A stretch of 15,158 bases of DNA, taken from assembly GCA_944326175.1 (NCBI GenBank), contig CALVCY010000102.1, forward strand, positions 1 through 15,158. Direction: 5' to 3'. Origin of the DNA: an uncultured Erysipelotrichaceae bacterium. Lineage in GTDB: Bacteria > Bacillota_I > Bacilli_A > Erysipelotrichales > Erysipelotrichaceae. The notes beneath the pieces were generated by a model, which was not told where the DNA came from, did no database searches, and saw only the letters and a program-made list of their open reading frames with translations. The translations under genes were made by a program, and so were the position numbers. Shown one piece after another: positions 5,857 through 13,751 of the stretch (position 1 is its first letter; the number at the start of each line of letters is the position of its first letter).

Positions 5857-6629
5857 GAAATTTCACAAGCTATCACCGGGTTCAAAAAACGGCGATAATT
5901 CCTTTTGATGATGGCCGCCATTTGATCGATCTCAATCCCTTTCAATTCGGCGATTTTTTCGACAACGTGGCGCACATAATAGGGTTCATTGGGTTTGCCA
6001 CGCAAAGGAACCGGTGTCATATAAGGGGAATCGGTTTCACTCAAGATCCGATCAAGTGGACATTGCCGTACGGCCTCCAGTAACTTATTGGCATTTTTGA
6101 ATGTGATGGGACCAGCAAATGAAATGTAATAGCCGGCCTTGATACATTCTTGCATCACTTCCACACTGCCACTGAAACAATGGATCAAACCACGGCAAGG
6201 ATAAGTCTTGATGATCTTTAATGTATCTTGCCAGGCATCACGGGTATGGATCGCTATGGGTTTGTTCAATTTATTCGCAATTTGGATCTGTTCGATGAAT
6301 ACTTCCCGTTGGATCGCACGTAAATTTTCATCCGCAGTCCAATGGTATTCTAAACCGATCTCACCGATGATATCGATCCAGGGATGATCCATGGTCTGAT
6401 AATAGATATTGCGGGTCACTTTATCCATGGTTTGACCATCTTGAGGATAGATCCCAAATGCAATGGTATATTTATCGGGATGTGCTCTTTTTAGGGCAAA
6501 TGCTTTGGAAAGATCATGGAATGAAAGGGCGATCAAACCGATCTTATCCAAAGATAATGCGCGATTCAATACCCCCAAAGGACGATCATCATCCAATAAG
6601 ATATGAGAGTGTGTATCGATAAATCCCAT
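5853..6629 (-). CDS. tatD: TatD family metal-dependent DNase
   Basis: This 258-residue protein is a TatD-type nuclease of the amidohydrolase-like TIM-barrel fold. In characterised members it is a metal-dependent 3'-5' exonuclease acting in DNA repair or RNA turnover. The metal-site residues are all visible: DTHSH (His7, His9), GEIGLEY (Glu90), IHTRDA (His128), HCFSGS (His150) and SETDSPY (Asp200). A usual GxHPH motif reads GIYPQ here. I chose the ATG at 6629, 5 bp after the mnmE stop, because family members start just before this DTHSH. A TTG at 6650 would extend the frame by 7 residues and overlap mnmE. Bacillota usually keep tatD near metG and rnmV, so its place at the end of this operon is unusual. 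Confidence 0.93.
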   Translation of the reverse strand: MGFIDTHSHILLDDDRPLGVLNRALSLDKIGLIALSFHDLSKAFALKRAHPDKYTIAFGIYPQDGQTMDKVTRNIYYQTMDHPWIDIIGEIGLEYHWTADENLRAIQREVFIEQIQIANKLNKPIAIHTRDAWQDTLKIIKTYPCRGLIHCFSGSVEVMQECIKAGYYISFAGPITFKNANKLLEAVRQCPLDRILSETDSPYMTPVPLRGKPNEPYYVRHVVEKIAELKGIEIDQMAAIIKRNYRRFLNPVIACEIS

Positions 6630-6634
6630 ATTGG

Positions 6635-7960
6635 TTACTTCCCCACACAAAAATTCTTGAAAATAGTATCCAATAGATCTTCACTGTAATTTCGACCCAT
6701 GATTTCGGCCAATAAGCGGATGATCTCACCCAGGTTGATTTCGATAAGATCCAATGGTTCTTCCATCTGTAATTGATGCATCGTTTCGCTCAAAAGATCA
6801 TTGGCCTGTTTGGCTAATGATAACTGACGGGTATTAGTCAACGTTTGATCATACAGAGTGGCATCCACAGTATCGAAACGTGCTTGGATGGCTTGGACCA
6901 ATGGTTCGATGGCATTGTTTTCAGCAGATATATTGATATAGGTATCACTGGATTTTAATTCCGCTTTGTTATTGACGATGATCGGATCGTGATCTTTGAC
7001 AAGATCTAAGATCAATTGATCATCACTGGTCAAACCATCGGCTTCACAAACCAACGCGATCACTAGATCACTCGACGCGATCAATGCACGACTTTTTTCG
7101 ATCCCCAACGCTTCGATGGTACCGGCACCTTCCCGAATACCAGCGGTATCCAATAAATGCAATGGTAATGATCCGACCATGATATCCCCTTCCACCACAT
7201 CGCGAGTGGTACCGGCGATATCCGATACGATGGCTTTATCTTCATTGAGCAATGCATTGAGCAAGGAACTTTTACCCACATTGGGTTTACCCACGATCGC
7301 CGTGTTGATCCCCGAAAGGATGGGCATCACACGGGATGAAACATCGATCAGGCGGAAGATGTCTTGCTGCAAGGATGCCACCAATGGCATCAATGTATCA
7401 TGGGAGAGTTGTTGGATATCTTCGTATTCAGGATAATCGATATTGACATTAAGATGGGCTTGGATCAATAACGCCTTTTCATACAATGGTTCGACCAAGC
7501 TGTCCACGGAACCGTGGGCCGAATGATAGGCAATGGTCAACCCTGAAGTATTTTTGGCATGGATCATATCATTGATCCCTTCGGCTTGAGATAAACTCAT
7601 TTTGCCATTGAGTACCGCTCTTTCACTGAATTCTCCATTGCGGGCCAAACGGGCGCCGTGGTTTTGGGCCCATAAATAGAGTTTGGAACGGATCAATGGG
7701 GATCCATGGCAACTGATTTCAAGCACATCTTCACCCGTGTAACTGTTCGGGGCAGCAAAATAGGTGATCAACACATCATCAATGGTCGAACCATCTAAAA
7801 TTGGATGTGCCATCACAGCCATACGTGTTGTGATCAAGGATAGATCCTTAGTAAAACCAGCTTTCAAAATGGTTTTGACCTTATCACCGGATAAACGGAT
7901 CAGGGATATGGCACATATCCCTGATCCACTGCTCAATGCATAAATGGTATCATCAAACAT
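6635..7960 (-). CDS. mnmE: tRNA uridine-5-carboxymethylaminomethyl modification GTPase MnmE
   Basis: This 441-residue GTPase works with MnmG to install the cmnm5 group on wobble uridine 34 of certain tRNAs, using methylene-tetrahydrofolate. The N-terminal folate-binding domain (about 1-115) is followed by a helical domain split by the inserted G domain (about 215-375). G-motifs are clear: G1 GKPNVGKS (224-231), TTRD (251-254), G3 DTAG (271-274), G4 NKAE (331-334) and G5 SAE (345-347). The protein ends in CVGK, the family's catalytic C-terminus. G4 normally reads NKxD, so Glu334 is a substitution. The gene starts 4 bp after the parB stop, with GGAG inside parB. In most Bacillota it lies directly before mnmG; here it is separated from it by six genes. 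Confidence 0.97.
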   Translation of the reverse strand: MFDDTIYALSSGSGICAISLIRLSGDKVKTILKAGFTKDLSLITTRMAVMAHPILDGSTIDDVLITYFAAPNSYTGEDVLEISCHGSPLIRSKLYLWAQNHGARLARNGEFSERAVLNGKMSLSQAEGINDMIHAKNTSGLTIAYHSAHGSVDSLVEPLYEKALLIQAHLNVNIDYPEYEDIQQLSHDTLMPLVASLQQDIFRLIDVSSRVMPILSGINTAIVGKPNVGKSSLLNALLNEDKAIVSDIAGTTRDVVEGDIMVGSLPLHLLDTAGIREGAGTIEALGIEKSRALIASSDLVIALVCEADGLTSDDQLILDLVKDHDPIIVNNKAELKSSDTYINISAENNAIEPLVQAIQARFDTVDATLYDQTLTNTRQLSLAKQANDLLSETMHQLQMEEPLDLIEINLGEIIRLLAEIMGRNYSEDLLDTIFKNFCVGK

Positions 7961-7964
7961 ACCC

Positions 7965-8825
7965 TTACTCCGTTAATCCCAACACATCCAAGATCCGATT
8001 CAAATCATTCGTATCACTGTATTCTATGGTCATCCGTTTTTTACTGATCTCGACCTTGGTTTGCAATTTGGATTCGATACGATGAGAAAGATCTTCCAGA
8101 TACGGATCGACTTCCGTTTCTTTTTTATGCTTTGGACTATTCAATGCCTTGACCTTGGCTTCCACTGCACGTGTGGAAAGACCATTGGCCATGATCTCTT
8201 TGGCTAAGGGCACCTGTTGACTGGTATCTTTCAATCCCAATAATGCGCGAGCCGTAGAATTAGAGATCTTATTGTCCATCACCCATTGTTGAACAAGCGG
8301 ATCCAGTTTGAGCAAGCGCAAAAGATTGGTCACATATTCTCTGGATTTACCGACACGTTGGGCGACTTGTTCTTGGGTATAACCCAGATGCTCCATCAAT
8401 TTGGCATACCCGTTCGCTTCTTCGATCGCGGACAGGTTTTCTCTTTGGATATTTTCTAAAATGGCGATCTCCATCATTTCCGCATCGTTAAAGTTACGGA
8501 TGATGGCCGGAATCGTGGTCAGACCAGCCTTTTTAGCGGCACGGAAGCGCCGTTCACCGGCAATCAATTCATAATCGTTGCCCACGCCTTCACGCACCAA
8601 GATCGGCGTGAATACTCCATGTTGTTGGATGGATTGTGCCAATTCATCGATGGCAGATTCATCAAAATGGGTCCGTGGCTGATAAGGATTGATTCGGATC
8701 TGAGAGAGGGGGATTTCATTAGTATTATCGCTGGTCGCGTTTTTTTGGATATCATCGATCAAGGAGACGACATCGACATCTTCGCCGAAGATCGCACCTA
8801 AACCTTTGCCGAGTTTACGTGGCAT
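7965..8825 (-). CDS. parB: Chromosome-partitioning protein ParB (Spo0J-type)
   Basis: This 286-residue protein is the CTP-dependent DNA clamp that loads at parS sites, spreads, and recruits condensin for origin segregation. The ParA-stimulating N-terminus is present (LGKGLGAIFG, residues 5-14). CTP-binding motifs GERRFRA (90-96) and ENIQREN (124-130) follow, then a helix-turn-helix near 148-172 and a C-terminal dimerisation domain (about 235-286). The start overlaps the parA stop as TAATG, with GGAGGA upstream. The DNA-recognition region is odd: the usual GHAR segment reads STAR (190-193), and other specificity positions also differ (see findings). The order noc, parA, parB points to ParB rather than a second Noc. 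Confidence 0.95.
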   Translation of the reverse strand: MPRKLGKGLGAIFGEDVDVVSLIDDIQKNATSDNTNEIPLSQIRINPYQPRTHFDESAIDELAQSIQQHGVFTPILVREGVGNDYELIAGERRFRAAKKAGLTTIPAIIRNFNDAEMMEIAILENIQRENLSAIEEANGYAKLMEHLGYTQEQVAQRVGKSREYVTNLLRLLKLDPLVQQWVMDNKISNSTARALLGLKDTSQQVPLAKEIMANGLSTRAVEAKVKALNSPKHKKETEVDPYLEDLSHRIESKLQTKVEISKKRMTIEYSDTNDLNRILDVLGLTE

Positions 8826-9601
8826 TACTGCATTCCTCCATTGGCATCGAGCACTTCCTTGGCTAAACGAAGGTAAGCTCTGGCGCCTTCACAATTGGTT
8901 TCATACTGGAAAATATCTTGGCCGACGGATGGGGCTTCGGATAATTTGACGTTACGGGGAATATAGGCTTTATAGACTTTTTCCTTGAAATATTTACGCA
9001 CATCCTGACTGACTTCCAACGCCAGTGTGGTACGGGAATCATGCATGGTCAGCAAGATCCCCTCAATGGTCAGATGGGGGTTGAATAATTTTTGGACCAA
9101 TCGGATCGTATTGAGCAATTGGTTCAACCCTTCCAACGCATAATATTCACATTGCACCGGGATCAATGCACTGTCTGCGGCGGTTAAGGCATTGGTATTC
9201 AATAAACCAAGCGAAGGTGGGCAGTCGATGATGATGAAATCATAGCGATCTTTGACGGGTAATAGTTTTTGTTTGAGTAAGCGCTCACTGGCGGTGGGCA
9301 ATTGACTGATTTGGATATCGGCACCGGAAAGATCGATGGATGCGGCAATCATGTCGATTTGAGGGATCGGCAAGGATATTTTGACATCATCCACACTGTC
9401 GCTGCTCAATAACAGTTCATAACTGGTTTTTTCAAATCCGATCTTGGATGCACCGATGCCGGTCGTGGCATTGGCTTGGGGATCCAGATCGATCAATAAT
9501 ACTTTTTTTCCAAGATAACTTAACGCGGCCGATAAATTGATGGAAGTGGTGGTTTTACCAACTCCACCTTTTTGATTGGCAATGGCGATGATCTTTCCCA
9601 T
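8825..9601 (-). CDS. parA: Chromosome-partitioning ATPase ParA (Soj-type)
   Basis: This 258-residue MinD/ParA-family ATPase binds DNA non-specifically as an ATP dimer and is stimulated by ParB. In Bacillus-type systems it also affects DnaA activity. The deviant Walker A KGGVGKTTTS (11-20) has both signature lysines. DLDPQ (38-42) supplies the catalytic Asp40, and IIIDCPPSLG (123-132) is the Walker B region. Arg190 in the HDSRT stretch corresponds to the DNA-binding Arg of Soj. The N-terminus is short and lacks an extra DNA-binding domain, as in chromosomal rather than plasmid ParA. It starts 10 bp after noc; the noc stop TAG forms part of its TAGGAGG ribosome site. Confidence 0.97.
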   Translation of the reverse strand: MGKIIAIANQKGGVGKTTTSINLSAALSYLGKKVLLIDLDPQANATTGIGASKIGFEKTSYELLLSSDSVDDVKISLPIPQIDMIAASIDLSGADIQISQLPTASERLLKQKLLPVKDRYDFIIIDCPPSLGLLNTNALTAADSALIPVQCEYYALEGLNQLLNTIRLVQKLFNPHLTIEGILLTMHDSRTTLALEVSQDVRKYFKEKVYKAYIPRNVKLSEAPSVGQDIFQYETNCEGARAYLRLAKEVLDANGGMQ

Positions 9602-9611
9602 GTTGATCCTC

Positions 9612-10382
9612 CTATTTTTGAATGGTAATGGTCAATGTAATGGTGGTTGGATCATCGTTTACGGTGTAATCGATGTCAAACCCGCTTTTTTTGACCATGT
9701 CGATACTGGTTTTGATGGTATTGATGGCAATTTGTTGGTTTTTGTTGAACGAGCGGATCTTGCCTTTGGGTTTTCGTTTGGGTTTGGGAGTGGTGTGCTT
9801 GGCCACTTCTTTTTCGGTTTGGGCCACAGTGAGTTGCTCATGCAATATTTTTTCATAAACGGCATGTTGTGTTTTGCCTTCTAATGACAATAATGCACGG
9901 CCATGTCGCTCGCTCAATACACCGGAAGTGATGGCATTTTGAATGTCTTTGGGCAAATTGAGCAAACGCAGTTTGTTGGCGATCCCACTTTGACTTTTGC
10001 CTATGGCTTTAGCCAGTTGAGCTTGGTTGAGACCATATTGTTCCATTAGTTTTTGATACGCTTTCGCTTCTTCCACACTGGTTAGATCCACACGTTGAAT
10101 GTTTTCCACCAATGCTAACGTGGCACTTTCCAATGGATCACTGGTTTTGACATAGCAATCGATGGTTTTCCATCCGGCTTTTAATGCGGCGCGATAGCGC
10201 CGCTCTCCAGCAATGATCGCATACCCGTTTCCGATGGGACGAACCGTGATCGGTTGGATCAATCCATTGGATTTCAATGAGGCCGCCAATGCATTCAATT
10301 CATTGTCATCAAAGACATGACGCGGCTGATCGGTATTGGGATGGATCTTGGTTAAGGGGATGGCAATGACAGATTGACTCAT
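9612..10382 (-). CDS. noc: Noc-like nucleoid occlusion protein (ParB family)
   Basis: This 256-residue ParB paralogue is most like Noc, which binds its own DNA sites and prevents division over the nucleoid. CTP-binding motifs GERRYRA (59-65) and ENIQRVDL (93-100) are present. The helix-turn-helix reads GKSQSGIANKLRLLNLP (128-144) and LSERHGRAL (156-164). At the positions that separate Noc from ParB it carries Gln131, Lys137, Asn142 and Arg159, three of the four residues reported for Noc. A basic linker (197-209, rich in Pro and Lys) and a Noc-like C-terminus follow. The N-terminus starts directly at the ParB box, without the membrane-binding helix of Bacillus Noc. An in-frame TAA four codons upstream rules out a longer form. 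It follows rsmG by 22 bp. Confidence 0.88.
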   Translation of the reverse strand: MSQSVIAIPLTKIHPNTDQPRHVFDDNELNALAASLKSNGLIQPITVRPIGNGYAIIAGERRYRAALKAGWKTIDCYVKTSDPLESATLALVENIQRVDLTSVEEAKAYQKLMEQYGLNQAQLAKAIGKSQSGIANKLRLLNLPKDIQNAITSGVLSERHGRALLSLEGKTQHAVYEKILHEQLTVAQTEKEVAKHTTPKPKRKPKGKIRSFNKNQQIAINTIKTSIDMVKKSGFDIDYTVNDDPTTITLTITIQK

Positions 10383-10404
10383 GGCGTCCTTTCTTTATAT
10401 AGGG

Positions 10405-11100
10405 TTAGAGTGGATGTTTTTTCATCACACTGTAGTTGCGAGGATAAATGGATGGAGTAGTGGCTATCTTGGTAAAGATCAGGGTGATATGGTCCCCACC
10501 ATCTTCACAGGTATACGTGATGGATGTGGTATGGACCATATGGAGTTTTTCCATCGCATTTTCGGCATCATCCAATTCATCCAATGCTGCGCTGCCTTTC
10601 AAGGCAACCATGGTCCCGTTTACTTTCAATAATGGGGAACACAATTCCAATAATAATGGTAGCTTGGCTACCGCTCTAGCCGTGACGAGATCATAGGATT
10701 GACGAAGATCATTGCAGGCTTCACTGCGTTTATTGATCACATTGACATTGGTCAAACCAAGGCTCTCTTTGACCGTATTCAGAAATAAACATCGTTTTCC
10801 GGTCGGTTCGATTAGATCGATGGTGATATCCGGATAGTAAATGGCCCAAACCATACCGGGAAATCCAGCACCACTACCAATATCGGCCATATGGCCCTTC
10901 ATCGTTAAACCTGTGGTCGGAACCAAACAATCCAAGATATGTTTATCCAATGCACTTTCGATCGTATCAATGGCAGTGAGATTCATCTTTTGATTCCATT
11001 GGAATAACAAATCAAGATAATCCATGGTCTTTAGGATGGTTTGATCAGTATATTTGATCCCATACTGGTTCAAACGTTGAATAAATGTTTCGTTATTCAT
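10405..11100 (-). CDS. rsmG: 16S rRNA (guanine-N7) methyltransferase RsmG
   Basis: This 231-residue enzyme uses S-adenosylmethionine to methylate N7 of a guanine in the 530 loop of 16S rRNA (G527 in Escherichia coli numbering). Its loss often gives low-level streptomycin resistance. The N-terminal WNQKMNLTAI (35-44) and the SAM-binding ADIGSGAGFPG (72-82) are family hallmarks, with TARAVAKL at 140-147. The C-terminal YPRNYSVMKKHPL resembles the usual ending. The ATG lies inside the end of the ThyX-like gene (8-bp overlap). No clear ribosome site precedes it, so it probably depends on translational coupling. Formerly gidB; adjacency to mnmG (gidA) is normally direct, but here another gene intervenes. 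Confidence 0.96.
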   Translation of the reverse strand: MNNETFIQRLNQYGIKYTDQTILKTMDYLDLLFQWNQKMNLTAIDTIESALDKHILDCLVPTTGLTMKGHMADIGSGAGFPGMVWAIYYPDITIDLIEPTGKRCLFLNTVKESLGLTNVNVINKRSEACNDLRQSYDLVTARAVAKLPLLLELCSPLLKVNGTMVALKGSAALDELDDAENAMEKLHMVHTTSITYTCEDGGDHITLIFTKIATTPSIYPRNYSVMKKHPL

Positions 11101-11728
11101 TGGTATTGACCACAGTAATCAATTCACTATTGGGTAATGTTTCCACCCAATCGCAGAATGCCTGCCATTCCGGAAGTCGATGGTTACGCCGTTGATGATA
11201 GATTGTTTTCAATTGTCGATAGTTGGTCGTCATGGCTGCTGTGATGCGAAAACCAGCTGGATTGGTATACAAGATCTCAAGATAATGCGTATTCATGGTT
11301 TTGACCAATGCCGCTCGTTTCTCACTATCTGTTTCATTTTTTAATAATTCCGCTTCATGATTATATTGCGCCACTTTTTCCTTCATGATCTCGATCACGC
11401 GTTGATCTACATAGGAAATATATGCATGATCCAGATCAAATTTCGTGATGCGATGCATCGTGGATTGGCTGGAAATGAAATCTAAGAAATGATACCGTTG
11501 CGCTTCCACCCAGCATTTATTGGATAGCGTGAGATCAAACTGAACGATGATCCCATTTAAAAAATTATCGTGACCACTACCCGTGGGACTTTGAGCCAGT
11601 GTTTCAATGGTTTTGGTTTTATCCACCGTGATTTTGTTCAAATCCACCGCATAAGAAAACTTTGAACCACGGAATGCATTGTCCATCCCATAGACATGGA
11701 CATTGTTGATAACTTCATTGATCTGCAT
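11093..11728 (-). CDS. ThyX-like protein (divergent FAD-dependent thymidylate synthase fold)
   Basis: This 211-residue protein resembles flavin-dependent thymidylate synthase in overall pattern but lacks the standard signature. Lined up by eye, GSGH (50-53) matches the N-terminal His of ThyX. QRYHFLDFISSQSTMHR (77-93) sits where ThyX has RHRxxSxNExSxR. TTNYRQLKTIYHQR (167-180) matches the C-terminal block TVNARSL...LNLR, with Arg180 at the position of the dUMP-binding Arg. ThyX makes dTMP from dUMP using methylene-tetrahydrofolate, NADPH and FAD; whether this protein does so is unclear. Similar divergent ThyX-like proteins are, I believe, found in phages of Bacillota. It overlaps mnmG by 14 bp and rsmG by 8 bp and has a strong AAGGAGG site, so it is an integral operon member. 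Confidence 0.6.
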   Translation of the reverse strand: MQINEVINNVHVYGMDNAFRGSKFSYAVDLNKITVDKTKTIETLAQSPTGSGHDNFLNGIIVQFDLTLSNKCWVEAQRYHFLDFISSQSTMHRITKFDLDHAYISYVDQRVIEIMKEKVAQYNHEAELLKNETDSEKRAALVKTMNTHYLEILYTNPAGFRITAAMTTNYRQLKTIYHQRRNHRLPEWQAFCDWVETLPNSELITVVNTNE

Positions 11729-13589
11729 GTTTCAATCCTCCTTGTTTGATCAACATGGCCAACACCGCAATATCTGCCGGATTGACTCCTGAAATACGAG
11801 AAGCCTGTCCCAGTGTCTGTGGTTGGACCAATTCCAACTTGGCTTTCCCTTCCAACGAGAGATGGGAGAGCTTGGAATATTCATAATGCTTTGGTAATTT
11901 CACATCATCCATGGATAACAGCTTTGCGGCTTCCCGTTTGGCTTTTTCGATATAACCTTCATATTTGACTTCCAATTCCACTTGTTGTGCGATCGCTTCA
12001 TCGACTGAAAGATCCAATGCATTCGCTAGATCTTTCGCTTTGATGCCTGGGCGACGCAACAGATCAATGGCATGCATGCCATCATTATGGATGGTCATAC
12101 CAAGGTTAGAAAGATAGGTCATCACTTTGGTTTGACCATGGATGATCGTTTGCTTTAACGTCTGTTTGAATTGATCGATCATTTCCATTTTATGGGTAAA
12201 TCGATCGATTCGCTGTTGATCGATCGTTCCATAACGTATCGCATAAGGCGTTAAACGTTGATCGGCATTATCATGACGCAATAACAAGCGGAATTCCGCA
12301 CGGGAAGTCAGCAATCGATATGGTTCTTGCGTTCCTTTATTGACCAAATCATCGATCAATACCCCGATATAAGCTTCATCCCGTTTTAAGATCAATGGTT
12401 CTTGACCATCCAATGCCAACGATGCATTCAATCCAGCGATCAAACCTTGACCTGCAGCTTCTTCATAACCACTGGTTCCGTTGATTTGGCCAGCACCATA
12501 TAAGCCATGGATGGATTTATATTCCAAAGAAGGAAGAAGCTGTAAGGGATCGATGGCATCGTATTCGATGGCATAAGCATATTTTTTGATCCGTGCATTG
12601 GCCATACCTGGCAATGAATGGATCATCGCTTCTTGGACATCAAACGGCATGGATGTTGAAAAACCTTGTACATATGTGGTATCCAATTGCCGACTTTCCG
12701 GTTCCAAAAATAATTGATGGCGTGGTTTATCGGCAAAGCGGACCAGTTTATCTTCGATACTTGGGCAATAGCGTGGTCCGACCCCTTTGACCAGTCCAGA
12801 ATACATCGCGCTACGCTTTAAATTATCTAAGATGATTTTATGCGTTTGAGGTTGCGTATAAATCAAATAACATGGCCATTGCTGTTTGAAGGGTAACGTT
12901 GGCAATGGGTCAAACGAAAATTGGATGTGTTCGGGATTGCCGTATTGGATCTCGGCTTGGGAAAAATCGATGGAGTCGGTATAGATCCGTGCGGGTGTAC
13001 CGGTTTTTAAACGAAATAATCTTAATCCCAATGCACAAAGACATTGCGATAAAGCGTTGGAGGTGGTTTGACCATCGGGACCCGATGGTGTGGCCGTATC
13101 ACCGACCAATATGGAGGAAGCCATATAAGTTCCAGTAGTGATGATCACCTTGCTCGCTGAAAAACGGCGACCATCATGAAGGATCACTCCTTCGATGGTA
13201 TGATCATTGACCTTCAAGCCATCGACACAACCTTCGATCACGGTCAGGTTATCGGTATTTAAACAAATATCCCGCATCATGGCACTGTATACCAACTTAT
13301 CGGATTGCACACGTAAAGCACGCACACCTGGACCTTTGGCAGAATTGAGCATCTTAAACTGCAAAGCGGTCAGATCCGCAGTCTTTCCCATCTGTCCACC
13401 CAATGCATCGATTTCACGAGTAACGACACCTTTGGCCGGACCACCGACACTGGGATTACAGGGCATGGAAGCGATATGATCGATATCCAATGTGATCAGC
13501 GCGGTTTTCTTGTTCCGCTTGGCGCCCATCAACGCGGCTTCGACACCGGCATGACCGCCACCGATCACAATGATGTCAAAATCTTTCAT
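11715..13589 (-). CDS. mnmG: tRNA uridine-5-carboxymethylaminomethyl modification enzyme MnmG
   Basis: This 624-residue FAD enzyme pairs with MnmE to modify wobble uridine 34. The dinucleotide-binding GGGHAG (10-15) opens the protein. It is followed by CNPSVGGPAKG (44-54), KTGTPAR (195-201), GPRYCPSIEDK (271-281, including the conserved Cys275), GQINGTSGYEEAAGQG (367-382) and SRAEFRLLLRHDN (429-441). The C-terminal helical domain that contacts MnmE and tRNA is complete. Length matches the family. A strong AAAGGAGGTAG site fixes the start. It is the first gene of the eight-gene operon and has its own promoter. The stop lies inside the ThyX-like gene. Formerly gidA. Confidence 0.98.
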   Translation of the reverse strand: MKDFDIIVIGGGHAGVEAALMGAKRNKKTALITLDIDHIASMPCNPSVGGPAKGVVTREIDALGGQMGKTADLTALQFKMLNSAKGPGVRALRVQSDKLVYSAMMRDICLNTDNLTVIEGCVDGLKVNDHTIEGVILHDGRRFSASKVIITTGTYMASSILVGDTATPSGPDGQTTSNALSQCLCALGLRLFRLKTGTPARIYTDSIDFSQAEIQYGNPEHIQFSFDPLPTLPFKQQWPCYLIYTQPQTHKIILDNLKRSAMYSGLVKGVGPRYCPSIEDKLVRFADKPRHQLFLEPESRQLDTTYVQGFSTSMPFDVQEAMIHSLPGMANARIKKYAYAIEYDAIDPLQLLPSLEYKSIHGLYGAGQINGTSGYEEAAGQGLIAGLNASLALDGQEPLILKRDEAYIGVLIDDLVNKGTQEPYRLLTSRAEFRLLLRHDNADQRLTPYAIRYGTIDQQRIDRFTHKMEMIDQFKQTLKQTIIHGQTKVMTYLSNLGMTIHNDGMHAIDLLRRPGIKAKDLANALDLSVDEAIAQQVELEVKYEGYIEKAKREAAKLLSMDDVKLPKHYEYSKLSHLSLEGKAKLELVQPQTLGQASRISGVNPADIAVLAMLIKQGGLKHADQ

Positions 13590-13632
13590 CCTTCTACCTC
13601 CTTTCCATACCGTGGTTAAGACAAGCGTTACT

Positions 13633-13661
13633 ATTATATGCTAAACCCTGATCATTCTCAG
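13633..13661 (-). promoter_or_regulatory. Promoter of the mnmG-tatD operon
   Basis: A perfect TATAAT (13638-13633) has CTGAGA (13661-13656, four of six bases) 17 bp upstream on the minus strand. It is about 45 bp before the mnmG start and just after the fhs terminator. Three GTGAAA repeats lie immediately upstream of the -35. Confidence 0.7.
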
Positions 13662-13662
13662 T

Positions 13663-13693
13663 GTGAAACAACGTGAAACGATAGAAAGTGAAA
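13663..13693 (+). repeat. Three GTGAAA repeats upstream of the mnmG promoter
   Basis: GTGAAACA (13663-13670), GTGAAACG (13673-13680) and GTGAAATG (13688-13695) are direct repeats on the plus strand. The first equals one arm of the parS palindrome and the second matches it at 7 of 8 bases, but no inverted partner arm is present. They sit directly upstream of the -35 box, where an activator or ParB-family protein could bind. Confidence 0.4.
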
Positions 13694-13695
13694 TG

Positions 13696-13727
13696 AAAAC
13701 AAAGTCGCGAAGACGACTTTGTTTTTC
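13696..13727 (-). terminator. Rho-independent terminator after fhs
   Basis: A perfect 12-bp stem (AAAACAAAGTCG / CGACTTTGTTTT, arms 13696-13707 and 13714-13725) has a 6-base loop. It lies 26 bp past the fhs stop. The A/T end of the stem supplies the T-run on the minus strand, so it should stop fhs transcripts before the mnmG promoter. The symmetry would let it work on the plus strand too, but there is no plus-strand gene. Confidence 0.85.
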
Positions 13728-13751
13728 AAAGCATGCATCAATGGTAGAAAT

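Noticed and set aside
5559..6083. 174-residue plus-strand open frame across tatD and the lipoprotein
   Set aside because: It lies antisense to two well-supported genes, has no ribosome site that I can see and no recognisable domain.
6630..6650. TTG start of tatD giving seven extra residues
   Set aside because: The ATG at 6629 matches the family start and lies just after the mnmE stop.
12170..12230. Cluster of GATCGATC-type palindromes in mnmG
   Set aside because: They fall in codons for Ile-Asp and Asp-Gln pairs in normal coding sequence, and GATC/ATCGAT strings are common throughout the window, so composition explains them.
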